NCBI GenBank assembly: GCA_012719955.1
Contig: JAAXZI010000254.1
Location: 1 to 36,774, forward strand
DNA length: 36,774 bases
Direction: 5' to 3'
Source: Phycisphaerae bacterium
GTDB taxonomy: Bacteria > Planctomycetota > Phycisphaerae > UBA1845 > PWPN01
Shown: positions 22,906-32,831 of the stretch, piece after piece
Numbering within the stretch: position 1 is the stretch's first letter
Layout of the letters: each line of letters opens with the position of its first letter
Translations under genes and position numbers: made by a program
The notes under the pieces: generated by a model
Databases searched by the model: none
The model's input: only the letters and a program-made list of their open reading frames with translations
What the model was told of the DNA's origin: nothing

Positions 22906-23733
22906 ATGTCAGAAGCCCCTGTGCACCCATTCGACGAGATAGTTCAGATGCCTGAGCGGGACATCCGCCTGGCATCCGCCGCGCTGCTCTTCGCCACGGA
23001 CGCCTATCCCCACCTGGAGATAGGGCGGTACCTGTCCCGGCTGGACTGCCTGGCCCATCGGGTGGAGTCGCGGGCCGGACGGACCCCCTTTGGCCGGCTG
23101 GCAGCCCTCCGGCAAGTCATCTGTGTTGAGGAAGAGTATCGCGGGAACAAGGACAGCTATTACGATCCACGAAACAGCTATCTCAACGAGGTGCTGGACC
23201 GCCACCTGGGGATTCCCATCACGCTTTCCGCCCTTTGGCTGGACGTTGCCTGGCGGTTGGGCTGGCCATTGGCGGGGGTGAACTTTCCGGGGCATTTTCT
23301 GCTGCGCTACGAGGCCTGCAGCGGTCCGATTTACATAGACGCTTTCGAGCAAGGCGCGATCCTGAGCGAATGCGATCTGCGCAAGCGGCTTTCGGCTCAA
23401 CTCTGCCAATCGGGTCGTATTCCGCCGGAATTCCTGGCCACGGCCGGCACCAAGGCCGTTTTGATGCGCATGCTGAACAATCTGCTCGGTATCTATCTTC
23501 AGCAGTGCAACTGGCAGGCCGCGGAACCCATCCTCGCGCGCCAGGTGGCGCTCTGCCCGGAGGATGCCGATCTCTGGTGCCTGCGCGGCCAGATTTATCT
23601 GCACCTGCATCAATGCGAGCGGGCCGTCGCCTGCCTCGAACACTCCCTCGAACTCACCGGCTGCCATCCCGGCTCCGCGACCGTCCAGCGTTATCTGCTG
23701 GCCGCCCGCAAACGGTTGGCGGAATCGAACTGA
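22906..23733 (+). CDS. SirB1-type protein: transglutaminase-like core + TPR
   Basis: 275 residues. Residues about 30-180 form the Transglut_core2 (SirB1) domain: 'YLSRLDCLAHRVESR', 'DSYYDPRNSYLNEVLDRHLGIPITLSALWLDVAWRLGWPLAGVNFPGHFLLRYE' and 'IYIDAFEQGAILSECDLRKRL'. These proteins keep the transglutaminase fold but usually lack its catalytic Cys, and the role is not settled. Residues about 205-270 hold tetratricopeptide-like helices. ATG 22906 gives the family N-terminus; ATG 22864 would add 14 residues. It is divergent from the zinc-ribbon gene, sharing a 175-bp gap. Confidence 0.85.
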   Translation: MSEAPVHPFDEIVQMPERDIRLASAALLFATDAYPHLEIGRYLSRLDCLAHRVESRAGRTPFGRLAALRQVICVEEEYRGNKDSYYDPRNSYLNEVLDRHLGIPITLSALWLDVAWRLGWPLAGVNFPGHFLLRYEACSGPIYIDAFEQGAILSECDLRKRLSAQLCQSGRIPPEFLATAGTKAVLMRMLNNLLGIYLQQCNWQAAEPILARQVALCPEDADLWCLRGQIYLHLHQCERAVACLEHSLELTGCHPGSATVQRYLLAARKRLAESN

Positions 23734-23840
23734 CGCACTTTCCTGTTGGAGGGTTCCAACCTTGGGTAGCGGCTGGGCTCCGTACCGGCCGTTCTTACTC
23801 GGCGGTTCGCCGACTTATGAAAGTGGAAAGGGTGCTGACA

Positions 23841-23900
23841 CCTTCCCGGTCCCGGTGTTTCGCGCTTCGGCCCATGAGGCGGGCAGGATGCCCGCCCCCC
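23841..23900 (-). repeat. Dispersed palindromic repeat (copy B, inverted relative to copy A)
   Basis: Read on the minus strand, this matches 13576-13634 with about six differences over some 55 bp, including the shared run TGGGCCGAAGCGCGA. The core is GGCGGGC-AGGAT-GCCCGCC (23878-23896), a 7-bp stem. It fills much of the convergent gap between the SirB1-like gene and ispH, a typical place for REP-like elements. The hairpin has no T-run. Confidence 0.75.
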
Positions 23901-23947
23901 TGATGCGTCCGGCGGCTTAACCACCCATCCTTTGCCAGACCCATCCG

Positions 23948-24799
23948 CTACTCTTCCGCATCAAACGCCTGGAGCTTCTCCGCGAAGTCGTTGATGATGA
24001 AATCCGGCGTGGAGGCCCCGGCGGTGATGCCGGCAACCTTGCGGCCCTTGACCATCTCCGGCTTGAACTGCTCCCAGGTTTCGAGATGGTAGGTGGCAAC
24101 GCCCTCCTGCTCGCAGAGGCGGGCCAGTTCGCGGGTGTTGGCCGAGTGCAGACCACCGAGAACGAACATGACGTCCACCTCTTTGCAGAGGGCCACGGCG
24201 GCCTCCTGACGGCGGATGACCTCTAAACAGAGGGTATTGACGACGCGCAGCTCGCGGAACGGGCGGCGGGCGATTGCCCCGATCATCTCCGCGACGTGCT
24301 CGGGGGCGTGGGTGGTCTGGGCCACGATGCCCAGCTTGCCGCGTTTGGGCAGCACGGCGTCGAGATCCTCCTCGCGGTCCACCACGATCACGTTCGGGGC
24401 GTAGCCGATCACACCCTTGACCTCCGGGTGTTCGGCATCGCCGATCATGACCACCTGGTAGCCTTCCTGGTGCAGTTGCTGCACGACGGTCTGGGCCCGC
24501 TTGACCAGCACGCAGGTCGCGTCGACCAATGGCACGCCGCGCTGAGCCGCCTGAGCGAAGGTCTCCGGCCCCGCCCCGTGGGAGCGGATCAGCACGGTGG
24601 TGCCCTCGGGCACTGTGTCGAGGTCGGCCGACTGGTTCAGGCCGGCCTGTTCGAGGCGCTCGACCACCTGGCGGTTATGAATGACGGGCCCGAGAGCCAC
24701 GACGCGACCGGGGTTTTCCCGGACTGTGTGCTCAGCGAGTTCGATCGCGTCTTCGACGCCAAAACAGAATCCGCGCTTGCTGGCGAGCTTGACCTGCAT
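23948..24799 (-). CDS. ispH: 4-hydroxy-3-methylbut-2-enyl diphosphate reductase
   Basis: 283 residues. IspH (LytB) reduces HMBPP to IPP and DMAPP with a [4Fe-4S] cluster, the last step of the MEP isoprenoid pathway. The three cluster cysteines are visible: C12 ('GFCFGVEDAI'), C96 ('DATCVLVKRAQ') and C191 ('NTLCLEVIRRQEAA'). Active-site residues H41 ('GPVIHN'), H74 ('SHGAGP') and H124 ('AEHPEVKG') are present, with 'IVAQTTHA'. The ATG at 24799 follows GAGGAGTGTG; an upstream in-frame start at 24832 would add 11 atypical residues. It is last of the miaB-cmk-plsC-ispH group. The 211-bp gap to plsC shows no gene. Confidence 0.95.
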   Translation of the reverse strand: MQVKLASKRGFCFGVEDAIELAEHTVRENPGRVVALGPVIHNRQVVERLEQAGLNQSADLDTVPEGTTVLIRSHGAGPETFAQAAQRGVPLVDATCVLVKRAQTVVQQLHQEGYQVVMIGDAEHPEVKGVIGYAPNVIVVDREEDLDAVLPKRGKLGIVAQTTHAPEHVAEMIGAIARRPFRELRVVNTLCLEVIRRQEAAVALCKEVDVMFVLGGLHSANTRELARLCEQEGVATYHLETWEQFKPEMVKGRKVAGITAGASTPDFIINDFAEKLQAFDAEE

Positions 24800-25010
24800 C
24801 ACACTCCTCGTGTTCTTGCCGCTTCCGGTCAATCAGTTTCGCGCCTCCGGGGCGCAATCAGCCGGTCACCCGGTCCTGGGCCGGGGCCCCGCCCGGCCGC
24901 TCCAGGCAGCGCGAAACTCGCCCACTGGAAGAGGGCCTACTTCGTTTTGCGAAACGGGCCAGGCGGCCCACAGGAATTCATTCGTCACGAAAGCGGGAAA
25001 CCACGCAGCA

Positions 25011-25700
25011 TCAGGAGCCCGGCAACGCGGTTTTCCCGTTATTTCGTGCGCTGGGGTTTTCATGGTTCAATTTTAGGCGGCGGCGGGGGACCCGGCTATG
25101 CCATCTCTGCTGCATGGCGATCAGGCGGTCACGAATCAGCTCGATCAATTCCTCGGCGCTCAGGTGCTCGTATTCGGCCGGCAGGATTGGCCGGCCATAT
25201 TCGACGATCACGTCTCCCAGGCTGGGCCATTTGCGGTTTCGCGGCCAGGCCTGAAACACGCCGTCGATCAGGGTGGGCACGATCGGGACCCCGGTCTTCT
25301 TGGCGATGGCGGCCAGGCCGGGGAACATGGGGCCGATTCTTCCATCCTCGGTGCGGGTCCCTTCGGGATAGACGACGACCACCCGGCCCTGCTTGATGCG
25401 GCGCATGGCTTCCTTGATGGCCCCCAGGTCGGCCGTGTTCCGCCGGACGGGGAAGGCATTCAGCGATTCGATGAGCACCCGGAAGAGGCGGCTTCGGAAG
25501 AGCGAATCGCGGGCCATGTAGTTGCCCTCGCGGTGGAGGGCCATGGTGACCAGGACGGGATCCAGGAAGCTCTGATGGTTGCACACCAGCAGGGCGCCGC
25601 CTTTGGGCGGTACGTTATGCAGGCCGAACACGCGGGCCCTCAGCAACAGGGTCATGACCCACTGGCAGATGAACCGGCAGAAGCGGTAGTAGAGGCGCAT
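25011..25700 (-). CDS. plsC: 1-acyl-sn-glycerol-3-phosphate acyltransferase (PlsC family)
   Basis: 229 residues. It transfers a fatty acyl group to lysophosphatidic acid at the membrane. Motif I is 'CNHQSFLDP' (the catalytic H-x4-D), followed by 'YMARDSLFRSRLFRVLIESLNAFPVRR', motif III 'VVVYPEGTRTEDGRIGPMFPGLAAIAKKTGVPIVPTLIDG'. One membrane segment lies near residues 6-25. ATG 25700 was chosen; a TTG at 25763 would add 21 residues and has AGGT upstream, so it stays possible. It follows cmk by 92 bp. Confidence 0.9.
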   Translation of the reverse strand: MRLYYRFCRFICQWVMTLLLRARVFGLHNVPPKGGALLVCNHQSFLDPVLVTMALHREGNYMARDSLFRSRLFRVLIESLNAFPVRRNTADLGAIKEAMRRIKQGRVVVVYPEGTRTEDGRIGPMFPGLAAIAKKTGVPIVPTLIDGVFQAWPRNRKWPSLGDVIVEYGRPILPAEYEHLSAEELIELIRDRLIAMQQRWHSRVPRRRLKLNHENPSARNNGKTALPGS

Positions 25701-25792
25701 GCCTTCGGCCGGTCGATGGTCAATGGCTCGGCTGGCCGTGATAGGGGGGAGAGACTCGTTCAAGGGCTTGCTACCTGTGACTCATTTACCAT

Positions 25793-26488
25793 TCAGGACT
25801 TCGCACTCAGGACTTTCGCTTCCGCTGCCTGGCGATTGCGGACCTCCTCCAGGAGGCGCTCGACCACCTCGTGGATGGTCATGTGGGTCGTGTCGATACG
25901 GATGGATCGACCGGGGGCCAGCAGGGGAGCCCACTGCCGGCGGTCGTTGTCGTCACGCTGACGGATGTTCTCCAGCACCTCGTCGAACGTGACCTGTTCC
26001 TCGCCGTCGGCCAGCAGTTCATGATAGCGTCGCTCGGCCCGCTTCATGTCGCTGGCGTCGAGGACGAACTTCACGTCCGCGTCCGGAAATACGACACTGC
26101 CCTGGTCGCGGCCCTCGGTGACCAGCGACTTGAGCTGCCTGCCGATGGTCCGCTGCTTTTCCACGAGTACCTGGCGGACGCCGGGGACACGGGCGACCGC
26201 GCTGGTATGCTCGCTGACGTGCATGGAGCGGATGGCTTCGCTGACGTCGTGACCATCCATCATCACGCGCACGTGCGTCGGCCCGCAGTCCAACTCGATC
26301 CGGGTGTCACGGGCCAGTTCGGTCAAGGCGTCCGGGTCATCCAGGGGCGTACCGGTGTTGAGGGCCTTGAGCGCGATCGCCCGATACATGGCCCCCGTGT
26401 CCAGGTAAGGAATCTCCAGCGCGGCCGCCAGCTTGCGCGCTGCCGTGGACTTACCCGAACCCGCCGGACCGTCAATAGTAATGATCAT
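25793..26488 (-). CDS. cmk: Cytidylate kinase
   Basis: 231 residues. It phosphorylates CMP and dCMP with ATP. The start 'MIITIDGPAGSGKSTAARKLA' holds the Walker A loop (GPAGSGKST), 'YLDTGAMYRAIAL' and 'VTEGRDQGSVVFPDADVKFVLDAS' are the CMP-binding and cytidylate-kinase-specific segments, and 'RRQWAPLLAPGRSIRIDTTHMTIHEVV' is the usual C-terminus (family: 'D.....PL..A.DA..IDT...'). The ATG at 26488 has GAGGGGC in front; an upstream start at 26533 would add 15 residues. The cmk-plsC pairing is common in bacteria. Confidence 0.95.
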   Translation of the reverse strand: MIITIDGPAGSGKSTAARKLAAALEIPYLDTGAMYRAIALKALNTGTPLDDPDALTELARDTRIELDCGPTHVRVMMDGHDVSEAIRSMHVSEHTSAVARVPGVRQVLVEKQRTIGRQLKSLVTEGRDQGSVVFPDADVKFVLDASDMKRAERRYHELLADGEEQVTFDEVLENIRQRDDNDRRQWAPLLAPGRSIRIDTTHMTIHEVVERLLEEVRNRQAAEAKVLSAKS

Positions 26489-26511
26489 GCCCCTCGTCCC
26501 TAACCTTGCAG

Positions 26512-26531
26512 GTCGGGCCCTCGGGCCCGAC
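26512..26531. other. Nine-bp palindrome between miaB and cmk
   Basis: GTCGGGCCC (26512-26520) pairs with GGGCCCGAC (26523-26531) with two bases between. It sits in the 83-bp gap between the miaB stop and the cmk start. No T-run follows on the minus strand, so it is not a clear terminator; it could be an RNA-processing or regulatory hairpin. Confidence 0.4.
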
Positions 26532-26571
26532 AACGATTCCCGCCGCGGTTGGTCGGGTGTGCAGACGCCAC

Positions 26572-28158
<1,587 letters not shown>

Positions 28159-28379
28159 ACTCCGCTCCTATGATCCTGTTTGGTGCCCTGATGACTACCA
28201 GGGGGATTTTATTGAGCGGCCGGAACAATGACAAACGTATCCCAAGCGGCCGTCAACCCGAGGGATGGGGGGGGGCAATTCGGGTAAATACCCCGCTGTC
28301 TCTGGGCAAATTGCTGAGGTCTTGTACAATGGTTCGTGCCGGCCCCGTCCACGGGGAGGCATTGAAGGGAGGCCTTGTC

Positions 28380-28880
28380 ATGAGATCCAGGGCTGTTGTT
28401 GGTGGGCTGGTTCTGGCCGTGCTGTCGCTTTTTGCCGGTTCGGCGGAGGCGCGCGTTTACCGCGTGCATCCTGTCCATCGCTACTACGTTCGCCCGCACT
28501 ATCACCACGTGCACCGGGGCTTCGTATCGTTCGGATTCACCAGCGTATACGCTCCGCAGCCGGTCTACGTGGCTCCGCCCCCGGTGGTCTACTATGCCCC
28601 GCCGGTGGTGGTTCCGCAGCCGGTCGTCGTGACTCCGCCACCGGTTGTCGTGTCTCCGCCGACGGTTGTAGAGCCGCCCGCCGTCGTTGAGCAGGCTCCC
28701 GGCAAGTCCGAGTGTGCGCCTGAGCCGGCCCCCGCATTTATCGAGACCAATCGTCGCTACCACAAGCACGGGGACAACGCAGGCCAACTCGACTGGGTGG
28801 AGGGCCTGCTGCACGGCCGCCCGGTCCGGATCTACTACGATGACTTCGGACGCGTCAAGAAGCAGAAGTGGATCGACTGA
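28380..28880 (+). CDS. Secreted Pro/Val-rich hypothetical protein
   Basis: 166 residues, ATG preceded by GGGAGG. A signal peptide (1-23, ending GSAEA) leads to a His/Tyr-rich segment ('YRVHPVHRYYVRPHYHHVHRG'), then a repeated PP(P)VVV(Y/T/S) stretch (about 58-105), then 'GQLDWVEGLLHGRPVRIYYDDFGRVKKQKWID' (about 135-166), a compact C-terminal domain. I do not recognise a catalytic family. The proline-rich middle probably spans the periplasm or cell wall. It is divergent from miaB, and a 9-bp hairpin lies past its stop. Confidence 0.75.
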   Translation: MRSRAVVGGLVLAVLSLFAGSAEARVYRVHPVHRYYVRPHYHHVHRGFVSFGFTSVYAPQPVYVAPPPVVYYAPPVVVPQPVVVTPPPVVVSPPTVVEPPAVVEQAPGKSECAPEPAPAFIETNRRYHKHGDNAGQLDWVEGLLHGRPVRIYYDDFGRVKKQKWID

Positions 28881-29227
28881 GAGGTTTCTGGATCACAGTC
28901 TCTGGAAGCTGGTTCGTCCTGATCTGGTTCCCCTCATAGCCGGGCCCATTCACCCCCCATGGAAAACCGCATGGGGGGCAATTCCACACCGCTGCTGCGC
29001 AAGCTGACACTTACGGACCTTCAGGGTCTCAATGCGGCGGAGAAGGCAATCTCACCAGACCCATGTGACGCGGGTGTAATAGCCCATTAGAATGGTGCAA
29101 AGGGCCGCCGCAAGAGGAAGGCTGCGACAGGGAGCCTGGGGGGAAATGCGCCGCGGTGGCTGAGGGGGGTGGTTTGACCACTTCCGGCCTTGGGCTGATG
29201 GCCGGGACCAGGGACAAGGACAGCGAC
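28881..29227 (+). other. Intergenic region with one strong hairpin
   Basis: CCCCCCATG (28953-28961) pairs with CATGGGGGG (28970-28978) around an 8-base loop, 72 bases past the hypothetical gene's stop. No T-run follows, so it is at most a weak terminator. The rest of this 347-bp gap shows no gene. A TAGAAT box at 29088-29093 could be a -10 for xseB, with no matching -35. Confidence 0.4.
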
Positions 29228-29491
29228 ATGGCCAAGCGTGATACGGACAAGGATCTCACTTTCGAGCAGGCCAGGGCCGAGCTGGAGTCGATCATCACCG
29301 CCATCGAACAGGGCAAGTTCGGCCTGGAGGAGATGATCGCACAATCCGAGCGGGCCAAGCGGTTGCATGATCACTGCAAGCGCATCCTCACGGAAGCCGA
29401 GGCCCGCATCCAGCGCCTGCAACTGGCTGATGATGGCACCCCCCTCGCCGTTCCGATGGAACCGCCGCCGGACGAGTCAGCGGAGGAATAA
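29228..29491 (+). CDS. xseB: Exodeoxyribonuclease VII small subunit
   Basis: 87 residues, the usual size. XseB wraps the large subunit XseA as a helical hairpin and helps degrade single-stranded DNA to oligonucleotides. 'LTFEQARAELESIITAIEQGKFGLEEMIAQSERAKRLHDHCKRILTEAEARIQRL' (residues 8-62) is the family signature. ATG 29228 has AAGGA upstream; a GTG at 29156 would add a Gly-rich 24-residue stretch not seen in the family. xseA is not in the window, so the subunits are encoded apart here. Confidence 0.93.
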   Translation: MAKRDTDKDLTFEQARAELESIITAIEQGKFGLEEMIAQSERAKRLHDHCKRILTEAEARIQRLQLADDGTPLAVPMEPPPDESAEE

Positions 29492-29517
29492 GCGAACGGG
29501 AAGGTAACGAGAATGGG

Positions 29518-29656
29518 ATCCTGATCTTTGCCCTGCCCTTACTCATCGTCCTGATCTTGCTCTTTTTCTTTCGCTCAACGGCGAAACGAGTAAGAGCAGG
29601 ATCAGGATTAAGATCAAGAAGAAGATTGAGAGCAAGAGAGAGAGCAAGATCAGGAT
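29518..29656. repeat. Nested purine/pyrimidine-asymmetric inverted repeats
   Basis: The gap before the desulfurase holds two left arms and two right arms. The outer pair is ATCCTGATCTT (29518-29528) with AAGATCAGGAT (29646-29656). The inner pair is CCTGATCTTGCTCTT (29550-29564) with AAGAGCAGGATCAGG (29592-29606), 14 of 15 matching, closing on TTTCGC/GCGAAA around TCAACG. The right half is almost all purine on the plus strand. No gene is seen; the desulfurase's expected ribosome binding site would be within the purine tract. Confidence 0.7.
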
Positions 29657-29675
29657 TTTTGGACGCGGCCCCATC

Positions 29676-30872
29676 ATGAACTGGATTTACCTCGACAACA
29701 ACGCGACGACTCGTCCCGACCCTCGCGTGGTCGAGGCCATGCTTCCGTTCCTGGGCGATCAGTATGCCAACCCGTCCAGCGTTCACCTGTTCGGCCAGCA
29801 GGTCCGGCACGCGGTGGAGACCGCCCGCGAGCAGGTGGCGGGGGCCCTGGGGGCCAAGCCCCGGCAGATCGTCTTTACCGGCGGGGGCAGCGAGGCCAAC
29901 ACCCTGGCCATCCGCGGTACGCTGGCCTCCCGGCCGAACAAGCGGCACTTCATCACCACGGCCGTCGAACACGACTCCGTCCTGCGCCTGGCCGGGCAAC
30001 TCGAGAAAGAAGGCTATCGCGTCACGTACCTGGGCGTGGACCCCCTCGGCCGGCTGGATCTGGCGGAGCTGGAGGCCGCGCTGGCCGACGACACCGCTCT
30101 GGTCAGCGTGATGCACGCGAACAATGAGACCGGCGTGATCTTTCCCATCGAGCGGATCGGCCAATTGACCGCCGCACGCGGCGTGCCCCTGCACGTGGAC
30201 GCCACCCAGACGGTCGGCAAGCTCCCGGTGGATACCGGCAAGCTCCCCGTGCAATTGCTGACCCTGGCCGCACACAAGTTCCACGGCCCCAAGGGCGTGG
30301 GAGCGGTGTATGTCGGGAAGGGAGTTCGCCTTCGTCCGCAGGTATTGGGCGGTCACCAGGAGCGTGATCTGCGGGCGGGCACCGAGAATGTCCCCGGGAT
30401 CGTCGGCACGGGGGCCGCCATTCAGCTTGCCGTTACGCACCTCGAAGAGGAGAACACTCGCGTGCGTGCCCTTCGCGACCGGCTGGAAGCGGGGTTGCTT
30501 GAACGCATTGCCATCGCTCACGTGAATGGCGATCGCACGCAGCGCCTGCCAAACACGATCAACATCGGCTTCGAAGCCCTGGAGGCCGAGGCGGTGCTGA
30601 TGCTGCTCAGCAAAGAGGGGATCTGCGTCTCCAGTGGTTCCGCATGCAGCAGCGGCTCACTGGAGCCTTCCCATGTCTTGCAGGCCATGGGCATCGACCC
30701 GCGCATCGCGCATGGCGCGGTGCGTTTCAGCCTTTCGCGGTTCACCACTGACGAGGAGATCACTCGGACGCTGGAGATCGTTCCCCGCGCGATCGAACGT
30801 CTCCAGTCGCTTCAACCTCGCGAGGTGCCGGGAGCCGCGGCCCTTAGCCCGCGCGGGCTCGCAACGCCTTGA
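29676..30872 (+). CDS. nifS: Cysteine desulfurase (NifS/IscS family)
   Basis: 398 residues. A PLP enzyme that takes sulfur from cysteine for Fe-S clusters and tRNA thiolation. 'IYLDNNATTRPDPRVVEAM' at the start, 'FTGGGSEANTLAIRG' (about 67-81, PLP phosphate site), 'EHDSV' (98-102), 'HANNETGVIFPI', 'AAHKFHGPKG' with the PLP lysine K201, and 'SSGSACSSGSLEPSHVL' with the catalytic cysteine C324 are all present. No iscU or nifU is nearby. It lies on the same strand as xseB, separated by the inverted repeats. The ATG at 29676 lacks a tight ribosome binding site. It could equally be called iscS. Confidence 0.95.
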   Translation: MNWIYLDNNATTRPDPRVVEAMLPFLGDQYANPSSVHLFGQQVRHAVETAREQVAGALGAKPRQIVFTGGGSEANTLAIRGTLASRPNKRHFITTAVEHDSVLRLAGQLEKEGYRVTYLGVDPLGRLDLAELEAALADDTALVSVMHANNETGVIFPIERIGQLTAARGVPLHVDATQTVGKLPVDTGKLPVQLLTLAAHKFHGPKGVGAVYVGKGVRLRPQVLGGHQERDLRAGTENVPGIVGTGAAIQLAVTHLEEENTRVRALRDRLEAGLLERIAIAHVNGDRTQRLPNTINIGFEALEAEAVLMLLSKEGICVSSGSACSSGSLEPSHVLQAMGIDPRIAHGAVRFSLSRFTTDEEITRTLEIVPRAIERLQSLQPREVPGAAALSPRGLATP

Positions 30873-30899
30873 TCCTGATTTCGGGGTGGTGCAGTCGAT

Positions 30900-32831
30900 T
30901 TACCCTTGCATGTCTGCCGGATGAAGAAGCCGATAGACCGTCTCGGCAAGCTGGTCGGCCCTGAACGGCTTCTGGAGCGTTGTGGCCCCGGTGTCGGAGA
31001 GATCCGCGTGGTTCCAGTCGGGCCGGCCGCTGATCAGGATGGCCGGGATGGAAGAACCTTTTTCCCGGAGGCTTTGCAGGCATTCGAGCCCCGTCTTGCC
31101 GGGCAGATCCATGTCCAGGATCACCAGGCGGATGCGCTCGTGTTGCCTTTGCCACTCTTGAGCTCCGGCACGCCCGTCGGCTTCGGCGATGACGTCATAG
31201 CCCAGGCGCCGAAGCATCTCCCCGATGGAGTCTCGGACGAACTCATTGTCTTCGATCAGCAGGATCGTTTCGCCCTGCCCGCGCGGCGGCTGGATGGCCT
31301 TCGGGGCGGGCTGGACGATGTCCAGCGGAGCGGTGCAGGGCAGAATGATCGTGAAGGTGGAGCCCTTGCCGAGCTGGGATTGGACCTGAATCTGGCCGTC
31401 GTGGTTTTCCACGATGCTTTGCACGATGGCCAGGCCCAGCCCGGTGCCATGACCACGAGGCTTGGTGGAGAAGAAGGGCTCGAACAGGCGCGGCTGGACG
31501 TCGGGGGGGATGCCCATTCCGGTGTCGCTCACGGACAGGCAGGCATGCCTGGGAAGCGGCAGGTCGGAGGGACTGGCCGCCTCTTCCGCCCAGAGGCGAA
31601 TGTGAAGGGTGCCGCCTTCCGGCATGGCGTCGCGGGCATTGATCGCCAGGTTGATCACGACCTGCTGCAATTGGGTGGCGTCGGCGTGGACCCACAGGCC
31701 CGACTTGGCGTCGTCGTCGGTGACTACTTCGATGGAGGCCGGCAGCAAGCGGCGCAGCATGCTTGCTATCGGCTGAATGACCTCCTGGAGCCTGACGGGT
31801 TTCTTTTCCGCCGGCAGCCTGCGGCTGAAGATGAGCAGTGATCGAGTAAGTCCGACGGCCTGTTCGGCGGCGTTGCGGACGGTCGTGGCTGCTTCGCTCA
31901 CCGTCTCGCAGATGGGCATGCGGGACTCCATGATGTCGAGATTCAGGAGTATGACCGTCAGCAGATTGTTGAAATCATGGGCCACCCCGCCGGCCAATTG
32001 ACCGATGGCCTCCATCTTCTGGGATTGGTGAAGCTGTTCCCGAAGCGCCGCTTGCTCGGCCGCGGCCCGCTCACGTTCCAAAATGCTTCCGCGCAGCCGG
32101 CGTCCTCCCTGCCAGAGTCCCAACATACCGCAGGCCCAGAGCAGGCCGTGGATCATGAAACCGGTAGAAAGCTCGGCGCGCATCACGTCTTGACAAGGCT
32201 GCATGGGGACGGACACGCTGATTCCACCCTGGACATCGCCTGTCTGATAGCCTTGCCGGGCATGGCATTTCAGGCAGTTTTCGTCGGTGATCAGGGGGCG
32301 CATGAGACGCATGTGCGGCTGCTGGTTCTGGTTTTCGATGGAGCTGACTTCCGTGGCGCCGTCCGCAAAAGCTCTCAACGCCTGCGCTTCCCACTCGTCC
32401 GGAGCGTTTTCCGGGCGGAGCGGCTTGAGGCTGGTGATGTGGTGCCGGGGGCCCGGCGACGCTTGCAGCAATTCGGAAACCTGCCGGGTCATGTAGGAGG
32501 AATTGACCAGTGTGAGCAAAGTGCCGGAGGGGGCGCGGATATCACGGTAGGGGATGTCCGCCAGGTAAGGATTCGGCGGCGTCTGGGGTGTGACCGGCAC
32601 GTAGACTCCCCCCAGTCTCATGACCCACTGCCGGTAGGCCATTTCCATCAGAAAACGCGAGCGGGCCTCCTTGCGTGCCAGATCCTGCGCGTGGCGGGAG
32701 TGCTGAACCCAGGATCGGGCGAAGGAAATGATGATCAGCAGCGTCCAGGCGACGATCAGCAGGTGCAGGAAGCGGTTGAAACGCCGAACCTGTGGAAGCG
32801 ATGTCTTCGTAGTACCCATCTGCTGAGGCAT
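30900..32831 (-). CDS. Hybrid sensor histidine kinase with heme-c-type DUF3365 input domain
   Basis: 643 residues. A membrane segment (about 20-38), then a periplasmic DUF3365 (Tll0287-like) domain (about 45-215) with 'CLKCHARQGY' (186-195), a covalent heme c motif, and 'GDVQGGISVSVPM' just after. A second membrane segment lies near 225-242. HisKA has phospho-acceptor His285 in 'GGVAHDFNNLL'; HATPase_c follows ('VINLAINARDAMPEGG', 'DTGMGIPP', 'GHGTGLGLAIV'). The C-terminal receiver has acceptor Asp573 in 'LVILDMDLPG' and the conserved 'KPF'. It likely senses redox or a diatomic gas. ATG 32831 has AGGAGG 11 bases upstream; ATG 32894 has none. No separate output regulator is adjacent. Confidence 0.9.
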   Translation of the reverse strand: MPQQMGTTKTSLPQVRRFNRFLHLLIVAWTLLIIISFARSWVQHSRHAQDLARKEARSRFLMEMAYRQWVMRLGGVYVPVTPQTPPNPYLADIPYRDIRAPSGTLLTLVNSSYMTRQVSELLQASPGPRHHITSLKPLRPENAPDEWEAQALRAFADGATEVSSIENQNQQPHMRLMRPLITDENCLKCHARQGYQTGDVQGGISVSVPMQPCQDVMRAELSTGFMIHGLLWACGMLGLWQGGRRLRGSILERERAAAEQAALREQLHQSQKMEAIGQLAGGVAHDFNNLLTVILLNLDIMESRMPICETVSEAATTVRNAAEQAVGLTRSLLIFSRRLPAEKKPVRLQEVIQPIASMLRRLLPASIEVVTDDDAKSGLWVHADATQLQQVVINLAINARDAMPEGGTLHIRLWAEEAASPSDLPLPRHACLSVSDTGMGIPPDVQPRLFEPFFSTKPRGHGTGLGLAIVQSIVENHDGQIQVQSQLGKGSTFTIILPCTAPLDIVQPAPKAIQPPRGQGETILLIEDNEFVRDSIGEMLRRLGYDVIAEADGRAGAQEWQRQHERIRLVILDMDLPGKTGLECLQSLREKGSSIPAILISGRPDWNHADLSDTGATTLQKPFRADQLAETVYRLLHPADMQG

